Source of the DNA: Verrucomicrobiota bacterium JB022
Lineage (GTDB): Bacteria; Verrucomicrobiota; Verrucomicrobiia; Opitutales; Oceanipulchritudinaceae
Assembly: GCA_030673845.1 (NCBI GenBank)
Contig: JAUTCQ010000013.1
Span: 40,001-104,000 of the forward strand
Direction: 5' to 3'
DNA: 64,000 nucleotides
The first letter of the stretch is position 1, and each line of letters starts with the position of its first letter. The notes beneath the pieces were generated by a model. It was not told the origin of the DNA. It saw nothing but the letters and a program-made list of their open reading frames with translations, and searched no databases. Below are positions 10,194-16,759 of this stretch, one piece after another. The position numbers and the translations under genes are program-made.

Positions 10194-10844
10194 ATGCCCA
10201 TGGCCAAGGATCTGCACGACATGCGGCAAGAATACGGCGCCTACTCTCTGGAGCGCCAAGACCTGAGCGACCAGCCCCTGCCCTTTTTCCGGCAATGGCT
10301 CGAACAGGCGGAAGCGGCCGGGCTGCTCGAGCCCAATGCGATGACCGTCGCCACCGTCGACGCCGACGGCCAGCCCTACACCCGCACGGTGCTCCTCAAA
10401 GAACTCGATGAGCGCGGCCTCGTCTTTTACACCAACCTCGGCAGCCGCAAGGCCGACCAGCTGGCGCACAACCCCCGCGTCTCCCTGCTCTTCACCTGGC
10501 TGCCCCTGCAGCGCCAGGTCAGCATCAACGGCACGGCGGAAGTCCTCAGCCGCGGCGAAGTGATGAAGTATTTCATCAAGCGCCCGCTCGGCAGCCGCCT
10601 TGGCGCCTGGGCCAGCCCGCAAAGCAAGGTCATCAGCTCCCGCAGCCTGCTCGAAGGCAAGCTGGCCGAGCTGAAGGCCAAATTTGCCCAAGGCGAAGTG
10701 CCCCTGCCCGACTTCTGGGGCGGGTACCGCGTGGTGCCCCAGAGCTTCGAATTCTGGCAAGGCGGCGCCCACCGCCTGCACGACCGCTTCCTCTATCAAC
10801 GTGAGGATGGGGGCAACTGGGCCATCTCCCGTTTGGCACCTTGA
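10194..10844 (+). CDS. pdxH: pyridoxamine 5'-phosphate oxidase
   Basis: FMN enzyme of 216 residues, the usual PdxH length. It oxidises pyridoxine or pyridoxamine 5'-phosphate to PLP with oxygen in the cytoplasm. Seen are the N-terminal DMRQEY start, the FMN-binding [13 protein letters not shown] and [13 protein letters not shown] segments, and the C-terminal [20 protein letters not shown] signature followed by RLHDR that contacts substrate. ATG codons at 10194 and 10200 are both possible. The neighbouring divergent genes encode PLP-dependent enzymes, so the location makes sense for cofactor supply. Confidence 0.95.
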   Translation: MPMAKDLHDMRQEYGAYSLERQDLSDQPLPFFRQWLEQAEAAGLLEPNAMTVATVDADGQPYTRTVLLKELDERGLVFYTNLGSRKADQLAHNPRVSLLFTWLPLQRQVSINGTAEVLSRGEVMKYFIKRPLGSRLGAWASPQSKVISSRSLLEGKLAELKAKFAQGEVPLPDFWGGYRVVPQSFEFWQGGAHRLHDRFLYQREDGGNWAISRLAP

Positions 10845-10921
10845 GCAATGTGTAAAAATCCCCCGGCAGACCCAGAACATCGTTTACAGTCTCCGGCCAT
10901 TTCCATGAGATAAGCGCCTGC

Positions 10922-11770
10922 ATGCGGTTCGACTGTCATATGCACACCCCGCTCTGCGGGCACGCGCGCGGGACGCCCCAGGAATTCATCGAACGGGCGC
11001 AGGCCCAGCAGCTCAACCTGCTCACCTTCACCTGCCACATCCCGATGGAGAACCGCAAGTTTGGGGGCAGCGGCATCCGCATGCGCCGCGACCAGCTGCC
11101 GGAATACCTCAAGTGGGTCGACCAGGCCCGCGAGCTGGGCGCCGAGCGCGGCATCAAGGTGTTGACCGGGATCGAAGCCGAAGTCTTTCCCGACGCCGGA
11201 GAAATGAACCAGATGGACGAGGTGCTGCAAAGCTACCCCTTCGACTTCATCCTCGGCTCCCTCCACCACCACCTGCCCGCCTACCGCGACTGGCTCAACG
11301 ACAGGGGCAAGAAGTTCGACGAGGAGATCATCCCCACCTACTTCGCCCACCTCTCCGTCGGAGCGCTCAGCGGGCGCTACCACAGCCTCTCGCACCCCGA
11401 CGTCATCCGCCTCTACGGCACGCTGCGCGGCACCTTCCTGCCCCAGCTCTTCGAAAAAGACATCCGCCAGTTTCTGGAGACGGTGAAGCGCGCCGACGTG
11501 TGCCTCGAAGTCAACACCAGTGGCCTGATCAAGGGCGACTACGTCGTCCACCCCGACCCCATCATCATGACCTGGGCGGCCGAGCTGGGCATCCCCTTTA
11601 CCATCGGTTCCGACTCGCACGCGCCGGAGCAACTGGGCCAGCACTTCGATGAAGTCGTCGAGCTGCTGCGGAGCAAGGGTATCCACCACCTGCACTACTT
11701 CGAAGACGGCCAGCGCATCGCCATGCCGCTCGAATCCTGGACACCCCTCCCCACCTCCCCCGACGCATGA
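10922..11770 (+). CDS. PHP-domain histidinol-phosphatase family protein
   Basis: Polymerase-and-histidinol-phosphatase (PHP) domain protein of 282 residues, the usual size of HisJ/HisK-type L-histidinol-phosphate phosphatases. Metal ligands are visible as DCHMHTPLCGHA near the N-terminus, GIEAEVFPD, GSLHHHL, HPDVI and the C-terminal GSDSHAPEQLG. It would dephosphorylate histidinol phosphate, the penultimate step of histidine synthesis, with a trinuclear metal centre. Other PHP phosphoesterases share these motifs, so the substrate is inferred. It overlaps the next gene by ATGA, suggesting translational coupling. Confidence 0.8.
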   Translation: MRFDCHMHTPLCGHARGTPQEFIERAQAQQLNLLTFTCHIPMENRKFGGSGIRMRRDQLPEYLKWVDQARELGAERGIKVLTGIEAEVFPDAGEMNQMDEVLQSYPFDFILGSLHHHLPAYRDWLNDRGKKFDEEIIPTYFAHLSVGALSGRYHSLSHPDVIRLYGTLRGTFLPQLFEKDIRQFLETVKRADVCLEVNTSGLIKGDYVVHPDPIIMTWAAELGIPFTIGSDSHAPEQLGQHFDEVVELLRSKGIHHLHYFEDGQRIAMPLESWTPLPTSPDA

Positions 11771-12264
11771 TCCTTTACCTCCTCCGCCACGCCGAAGCCG
11801 TCGACCTCGCACCCGATCCGCAGCGCCAACTGACGCACAAGGGCCGCGAAGATTCCCTCGCGCTCGGCCAATACCTGCAGTGCCAGCACCTGCTCGATGT
11901 CGGTGCGATCTGGCACAGCCCTTACGTCCGCGCCCGCGAAACGGCCGAGCTGCTGGTCCACGCGCACGGCGGTGGGCTGCCCAAACTGCAGGCGATAGAC
12001 GGGATCACGCCGGAGGACGATCCGCGCGCCCTGGAGGCCAAACTGCAGATGGTCACCAGCCCCACGCTCATCGTCAGCCACAACCCCTTTCTCAGCCTGC
12101 TGGCGGCCTGGCTGCTCACCGGCAGCTTCTCCGCCTTCTCCGTCCGCTTCAAAAAAGCAGGCCTGATGTGCCTGGAAGTGCACGCTGGCCCCGGGCAGCC
12201 CCTGCGTGGCTCGGCCAGCTTCCGTTGGATGATCACCCCTGCGCACTACCGGAGCGACTTCTAG
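11767..12264 (+). CDS. sixA: SixA-like phosphohistidine phosphatase
   Basis: 165-residue histidine phosphatase superfamily protein. The RHG-type catalytic motif is LLRHAEA at the N-terminus; SPYVRARETAELL carries the second arginine and VSHNPF the second catalytic histidine. Length and the early RHAEA motif fit SixA, which removes phosphate from histidines of phosphotransfer proteins. It has its start inside the stop of the PHP phosphatase, so the two are likely one operon. A role in damping the window's hybrid kinases is possible but inferred. Confidence 0.82.
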   Translation: MILYLLRHAEAVDLAPDPQRQLTHKGREDSLALGQYLQCQHLLDVGAIWHSPYVRARETAELLVHAHGGGLPKLQAIDGITPEDDPRALEAKLQMVTSPTLIVSHNPFLSLLAAWLLTGSFSAFSVRFKKAGLMCLEVHAGPGQPLRGSASFRWMITPAHYRSDF

Positions 12265-12272
12265 AAAATCCT

Positions 12273-12291
12273 CTCATGCAAACTGCATGAG
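12273..12291 (+). terminator. hairpin downstream of sixA
   Basis: CTCATGCA at 12273-12280 and TGCATGAG at 12284-12291 form a perfect 8-bp stem with a 3-base loop, 8 bases past the sixA stop. No T run follows, so termination is likely weak or the hairpin acts to protect the message end. Confidence 0.4.
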
Positions 12292-12343
12292 GGCGCTGAG
12301 GCGAGACACGAAAACAGCATTGACAGGCGCTCTCGACGCGCAC

Positions 12344-12365
12344 TTTGTAAGGGAAATTTTACAAA
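12344..12365. promoter_or_regulatory. candidate operator in front of the Fur-family gene
   Basis: TTTGTAA (12344-12350) and TTACAAA (12359-12365) form an inverted repeat with an 8-base spacer, ending 21 bases before the start codon. Dyad operators of this size at this place are typical for autoregulated Fur/PerR-type repressors. The sequence is not a classical Fur box. Confidence 0.45.
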
Positions 12366-12386
12366 CTCCTTTACGAAAAATCTTCG

Positions 12387-12764
12387 ATGCAACAGCGTGA
12401 CACTCGACAGCGCGCGGCCATCAAGCAGGCATTCCTCCAGGCACAACGCCCGCTGGGGCCAAAGGAAGTCCTGGAGATCGCCAGCGCCGACGTCCCCAAA
12501 CTGGGCATCGCGACCGTCTACCGCAATATCAAGAGCCTCGTTGAACAAAACGAACTTCAAGTGGTGGACATCCCGGGCGGCACTCCTCGCTACCAGCTGC
12601 CGCAAGCCCAACGTGCCCACCTCTTTATCTGCGAAGCCACCGACCGCGTTTACACGCTGAGCGTACCCGCAGACCGCCTCTCGCCCGAGCTTCCGGTCGG
12701 GTTTACCCTGCGAGAGGCGCAGCTGATCTGTTACGGGCGCGGCCCGGATGCCGAGCTGGCCTGA
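12387..12764 (+). CDS. Fur-family transcriptional regulator lacking the zinc cysteines
   Basis: 125-residue protein with the Fur winged-helix fold: an N-terminal RQRAAIKQAFLQAQRPL helix, the DNA-recognition stretch GIATVYRNIKSLVEQNEL and a short C-terminal dimerisation half (GFTLREAQLICYG). The regions that normally hold HHHxxCxxC and the last CxxC instead read RAHLFICEATD and YGRGPDAELA, so both structural-zinc cysteine pairs and most metal histidines are missing. It may be metal-independent or use another signal. Its own promoter carries a TTTGTAA/TTACAAA dyad. The 3' end overlaps the convergent Nudix gene by 34 bp. Confidence 0.8.
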   Translation: MQQRDTRQRAAIKQAFLQAQRPLGPKEVLEIASADVPKLGIATVYRNIKSLVEQNELQVVDIPGGTPRYQLPQAQRAHLFICEATDRVYTLSVPADRLSPELPVGFTLREAQLICYGRGPDAELA

Positions 12765-13336
12765 GGCCACCAGTCGAGCGCCTGCATCAGCAGCAGCATG
12801 GCCTGATAGGCCAAGGCATGGCGGATTTTGCCCTCCTGGAACCACTGCCACAGCTCATCGAGCGGCAATGCGACCACCGCCAGCTCCTCAAAAGGCTCCC
12901 ACGCAGCATCCATCGCCTTCTCCGCCTCTTCCACCAGCACGAAGTGGCAGCGATTGTTTTGCAGCGCCGGGTTGGGCCAGCCTTCGCCCAGGTAACGCGC
13001 CTGCGGGCCCGCATAGCCCGTTTCTTCGCGTAACTCCCGCTGCGCGGCCACCATGGGTGCCTCACCCGGGTCGATCAACCCGGCGGGGAACTCCCAGGTA
13101 AGCGCGTTCATGCCAAAGCGGAACTGCTGCACCAGCACCACCTTGCGGTCGCGCGTTACCGGCAGCGCCACCACCCAGTCGGGCATGTCGAAAACGAAAA
13201 AATCGCCCTCCGTCTCACGCACTGGATGCCGGAACCCCCGCCGATAGACACGGCAGACGCGGCACTCCGCATGGAGCGCATCATGAGTCTGGAGCCAGGA
13301 GGGCGGCGCGGAAGGCAGCGGCGTGGACGGTTTCAT
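12731..13336 (-). CDS. Nudix hydrolase (ADP-ribose pyrophosphatase-like)
   Basis: 201-residue Nudix enzyme. The Nudix box is intact: GLIDPGEAP, then QRELREETGY, with the preceding ALTWEFPAG typical of ADP-ribose and nucleotide-sugar pyrophosphatases. It would cleave a nucleoside diphosphate linked to another moiety using Mg2+ in the cytoplasm. ATG 13336 is chosen; GTG at 13339 directly before is also possible. Its last 34 bp overlap the end of the Fur-family gene on the other strand, so transcription from the two can collide. Substrate is inferred from family. Confidence 0.85.
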   Translation of the reverse strand: MKPSTPLPSAPPSWLQTHDALHAECRVCRVYRRGFRHPVRETEGDFFVFDMPDWVVALPVTRDRKVVLVQQFRFGMNALTWEFPAGLIDPGEAPMVAAQRELREETGYAGPQARYLGEGWPNPALQNNRCHFVLVEEAEKAMDAAWEPFEELAVVALPLDELWQWFQEGKIRHALAYQAMLLLMQALDWWPQASSASGPRP

Positions 13337-13393
13337 CACCCCCCAACCTAAGGCCTGTTTCGCGAATGTCTATGGCGATGACACCTCTGCCCG

Positions 13394-14101
13394 CTACTGC
13401 ACCGGCAGGTTCAGCTTTTGATCTACCTTCAGCTTGGTGGGATCCACACCTGGGTTTGCCGCCGCGATCTGCTCGACCGTGGTGTTGGTCTTGCGCGCGA
13501 TGCGGTAGTAATTGTCACCCGCCACCACCGTGTAGGTGCCGCCAGTCGACTCGCCTGTGCTGCCCGTGGCCGTCTCGGACGAACCGGAAGCAGTCGTCGG
13601 GCTCGGGCGGGTGGAGGAAGTGCCTGCGGTGCTACTGGTGGAAGGGGTCGAGCGGCTGCTGCCACCGCTGGTGCGCATCTCCGAAACACCCTGATTGAGC
13701 GTATTCATGTTGCCGGCAAGCTGGCCCATCGTGTTGCGCTGCTCCTGGATGTCGCGCGTGATGCCGTCGATGGCAGCCTGCATGCCGTCGCGCAACTGGC
13801 GATCGGTCCGGCCCAGCTTCACGATCTCGCTGCCCAGCGTCACCACTCGGTTGTCGAGATCGTCGAAACGCGTCTGCAGCTCCTGCGAAGGGTTGCCCAG
13901 CGCCTCGATCTGCGCGCGCAAAGTTTTCGCTTCCTGCCCCGCCTGGTTGGCCATGACGATGCCTGCTACCCCGGTAGCCAAGCCGCCCAGCGCCAGCAAC
14001 ATGGCAACGACCAACAGCTTCGAGCCGCCTTCGGCAGCGCGCTCTTCCGGCTCGTCGTCCGGCGTAAGCGGATTCAGTGGCTTATCGTCAAAATCCTCCA
14101 T
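13394..14101 (-). CDS. LysM-domain membrane protein
   Basis: 235-residue protein with a cytoplasmic acidic N-terminus, one membrane helix (about 29-51), a coiled-coil-like stretch of about 90 residues (AQIEALG to MRTSG), a Ser/Thr/Pro/Gly linker and a C-terminal LysM domain (about 188-235, TYTVVAGDNYYRIARKTN, PGVDPTKLKV). LysM binds N-acetylglucosamine-containing glycan, so the protein probably ties the inner membrane to peptidoglycan. No catalytic domain is present, so the function is structural or regulatory by inference. It lies alone on the minus strand next to the tRNA gene. Confidence 0.8.
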   Translation of the reverse strand: MEDFDDKPLNPLTPDDEPEERAAEGGSKLLVVAMLLALGGLATGVAGIVMANQAGQEAKTLRAQIEALGNPSQELQTRFDDLDNRVVTLGSEIVKLGRTDRQLRDGMQAAIDGITRDIQEQRNTMGQLAGNMNTLNQGVSEMRTSGGSSRSTPSTSSTAGTSSTRPSPTTASGSSETATGSTGESTGGTYTVVAGDNYYRIARKTNTTVEQIAAANPGVDPTKLKVDQKLNLPVQ

Positions 14102-14207
14102 GGGCCTTCAGATTAGCACCCCCGCGCCCTCACGCAAGCGAGAACCAACACCGATGGCACATCCGCCATTGACTTTCCACCCAGTTGCACGAAGATGGCG
14201 TTTTGAT

Positions 14208-14285
14208 CGGGGCGTAGCGCAGTCTGGCTAGCGCATCTGCTTTGGGAGCAGAGGGTCGCAGGTTCGAATCCTGTCGCCCCGACCA
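14208..14285 (+). tRNA. tRNA-Pro (anticodon UGG)
   Basis: A full cloverleaf can be drawn: acceptor CGGGGCG/CGCCCCG, D stem GCGC/GCGC, anticodon stem TCTGC/GCAGA with loop TTTGGGA (TGG at 14243-14245), five-base variable loop, T stem GCAGG/CCTGT with loop TTCGAAT, discriminator A and an encoded CCA. No tRNA neighbours, and no second copy of its 3' end that would mark an integrated element in this window. Confidence 0.97.
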
Positions 14286-14390
14286 ATTTTTCTCCGGAGG
14301 GAGATTCCGTCCTGGAAGAAACAGATTTTCAAACCAGGTACTACTCAAGGCTTGCCGCGTATCCAAAGTGGATTGGGCGACACAGAGAAA

Positions 14391-14415
14391 CCCGGGCGCG
14401 TGATCGCTACCCGGG
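14391..14415 (-). terminator. hairpin after the symporter gene
   Basis: CCCGGG occurs at 14391-14396 and 14410-14415. Read on the minus strand this hairpin begins 28 bases after the symporter stop and is followed by TTTCTCT. It is a reasonable terminator for the minus-strand symporter operon. Confidence 0.5.
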
Positions 14416-14443
14416 CTGATAAAGCGGCGATTTCGGGTTGTCC

Positions 14444-16327
14444 TTAGTGCTCCATCGCCCCTTCGATGTCGGTGGCGGGGGAGAAGCCTTCGGGCTCGCG
14501 CACGCCGTCGATCAGCGCCACCACTTCTTCCGACGGACGGGGCGTGAAGGGCGTAAGCACGAGGGTGACGACGAAGTTCAGCACCATGCCGATTGCGCCG
14601 ATACCTTGCGGGTTGATCCCGTTTTCCACCACGCCGAAGGTCCACTTCTCCATGCCGAAGAAGACGACCGAAATGATGTAGTAGGCCGTGAAGCTGATGC
14701 CCGTGAGCATCCCGCAGATGGCCGGGATGGTGCCCACGCGCCGGCTGAAAATGCCGAGTACGATGGTCGGGAAGAAGCTGGCCGCCGCCAGACCGAAGGC
14801 AAATGCCACCACCTGGCTGACAAAGCCGGGCGGGTAGATCCCGAAAAGGCCGGCGATGACCACCGCAATCCCGATCACGCCCCGTCCTACGAGCAGGCGC
14901 ATTTTCTCCGAGGCCCCGGGTGCCAGCGTCCGGTAAAACAAATCGTGCGCCACCGATGAGGAGATAACCAGCAGCAGGCCGCTCGCGGTCGAAAGTGCCG
15001 CCGCGAGACCTCCTGCCGCCACAAAGGCGATGATCCAGCCCGAGAGGTTGGCCATTTCGGGCGTCGCCAGCACAATGATGTCCTGGTCGGGGCCGTTGAG
15101 GCCCAGCGAACGCAACTTGGCCCGCCCGTCGACCCCACGCTCACCATTGGTATCGAGGTAGAGCTGGTGATTGGTATAAATGTGGCGCAGCTCACCTTCA
15201 CCCAGGCTGCCGCGACGGAAAATCTCATTTTCGTCGCCCGCAGAATAGCGCACGAGGCCGTCGCCGTCATCGAGCCACAGGATCAACCCCGTCTGCTCCC
15301 AGCTTTCAAACCAGGTGGGCAACTGCTCCTGCCGCTGGCCGTTCAGGCTCTCCAGCATGTAGTAGCGGGCAAAACCGGCGATGGCTGGCGCGGTGAGGTA
15401 GAGGAACGCGATGAAGAGCAGGGCGTAAAAACCGCTCCAGCGCGCCGCCGAGGGCGACTTCACGGTGTAAAAGCGTACGATCACGTGCGGCAAGCCGGCA
15501 GTGCCCGTCATAAGGGCCAGCGCGACCAGGAAGACGTTCACCTTGTCCCAACTGCCGACAAAGGGCTCCGTATAGGAGCCGAAACCAAGGTCTCGCTGCA
15601 CCTGGTCGAGTTTTTCCAGCAGCGGCATTCCCCTTTCCAGCAGCTTGTCGCCCAAGCCCGCCTGTGGGAACGGATTGCCCGTCAGCTTGAAGGAGATGGC
15701 GATAGCGGGCACGAGGAAGGCTGTGATCAGCACCCAGTACTGCGCGACCTGCGTCCAGGTGATGCCCTTCATGCCCCCAAGCGTCGCATAAATGAAGACG
15801 ATCACCATGCCGATGACGACGCCGGTGTTGACGTCGACCTCCAGAAAGCGGCTGAAGACCACCCCCACCCCGCGCATCTGGCCGGCCACGTAGGTAAAGC
15901 TGACGAAGAGGGCGCAGAATACCGCGATGACGCGCGCCGGGTTATTGGCGATGCGGTTCCACACCGTATTGCCCGGCGCGTCGATCCCCGCCGGGAAGCG
16001 GTCGCCCACGAAGTCCGGCACCGTAAAGCGGCCGAATTTGCGCAAATAGGGCGCCAGCAGCAGGGCCAGCAGCACAAAGCCGCCCGTCCACCCCATCAGG
16101 TAGACGCCACCCGCGTAGCCCATGGTCGAGACGAGGCCCGCCATCGAGATGAAGGAGGCCGCACTCATCCAGTCGGCCGCCGTCGCCATGCCGTTGGCGG
16201 AGGCCGGAACGCCGCCGCCTGCCACGTAAAAGCCCTTGGTGTCGCGCACTCGACAGAGCCAGGCGATGCCCAGGTAGAGGGCGAAGCTCGCCCCGACAAA
16301 GAGGAAGGTCCAGATCTTGACGCTCAT
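14444..16327 (-). CDS. sodium/solute symporter, large subunit (acetate-permease-like, DUF4212-partnered)
   Basis: Inner-membrane protein of 627 residues of the sodium:solute symporter family, ActP-like branch. It has about 13 hydrophobic helices, the early GMATAADWMSAASFISMAG segment, and the GTAGLPHVIVRFYTV sodium-binding region typical of this family. A hydrophilic insert of roughly 90 residues (about 330-420) carries WLDDGDGLVRYS and interrupts the helix pattern. The start ATG 16327 overlaps the stop of the small-subunit gene (ATGA). Monocarboxylate such as acetate is the likely substrate by family, not proven. Confidence 0.88.
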   Translation of the reverse strand: MSVKIWTFLFVGASFALYLGIAWLCRVRDTKGFYVAGGGVPASANGMATAADWMSAASFISMAGLVSTMGYAGGVYLMGWTGGFVLLALLLAPYLRKFGRFTVPDFVGDRFPAGIDAPGNTVWNRIANNPARVIAVFCALFVSFTYVAGQMRGVGVVFSRFLEVDVNTGVVIGMVIVFIYATLGGMKGITWTQVAQYWVLITAFLVPAIAISFKLTGNPFPQAGLGDKLLERGMPLLEKLDQVQRDLGFGSYTEPFVGSWDKVNVFLVALALMTGTAGLPHVIVRFYTVKSPSAARWSGFYALLFIAFLYLTAPAIAGFARYYMLESLNGQRQEQLPTWFESWEQTGLILWLDDGDGLVRYSAGDENEIFRRGSLGEGELRHIYTNHQLYLDTNGERGVDGRAKLRSLGLNGPDQDIIVLATPEMANLSGWIIAFVAAGGLAAALSTASGLLLVISSSVAHDLFYRTLAPGASEKMRLLVGRGVIGIAVVIAGLFGIYPPGFVSQVVAFAFGLAAASFFPTIVLGIFSRRVGTIPAICGMLTGISFTAYYIISVVFFGMEKWTFGVVENGINPQGIGAIGMVLNFVVTLVLTPFTPRPSEEVVALIDGVREPEGFSPATDIEGAMEH

Positions 16328-16638
16328 TGACCGCCCTCCTGCGCCTGCAGGGCCAGCAGCTCGGCCTTGTGCTTGCGCTCGATCCGGTTCATCGCGACGG
16401 CGTAGATCAGGATCAGGAACACAAAGGTGACGATAGAGCCTTGCTGGGCAAACCAGAAGCCGAGCGGATAGCCCGTGCCCAAAAGCTTGAATTGATTCAA
16501 CCAATCGGCGAAGAGGACGCCACAGCCCAGGCCGACGAACGCCCACACCGCCAACAGGACGGACATGAGGGCAATGTTCTTCTGCCAATAGCTACGGAGC
16601 ACCTCCCGCGCGGCGGCGGTATGCGTGGGGTCTTGCAT
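16324..16638 (-). CDS. DUF4212 protein, small subunit of the symporter
   Basis: 104-residue protein with two membrane helices (about 23-45 and 62-82), the GYPLGFWFAQQGSI loop and the C-terminal NRIERKHK signature of DUF4212 proteins, which occur directly before ActP-like symporter genes. It is expected to form the membrane complex with the 627-residue subunit. ATG 16638 is chosen; a TTG at 16680 would add a 14-residue leader and has GGAGG directly against it with no spacing. Translation is coupled to the large subunit by an ATGA overlap. Confidence 0.85.
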   Translation of the reverse strand: MQDPTHTAAAREVLRSYWQKNIALMSVLLAVWAFVGLGCGVLFADWLNQFKLLGTGYPLGFWFAQQGSIVTFVFLILIYAVAMNRIERKHKAELLALQAQEGGQ

Positions 16639-16759
16639 ATACTGAGGTAACTTGGAGTAGGAGTTAAGTGATGCTAACAACCTCCATTAGCTCCACTCAA
16701 GGCAAAAGCCAGCCCGTCAGCCCTTTACCAACGCTCCTAATGCCATGCGCCGTCTCGAA

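Noticed and set aside
14208-14443. tRNA-Pro as an integration site
   Set aside because: No second copy of the tRNA 3' end and no integrase in the window.
15167-16330. 387-codon plus-strand open frame
   Set aside because: Antisense shadow of the sodium/solute symporter; His/Gln/Arg-rich translation with no fold-like pattern.
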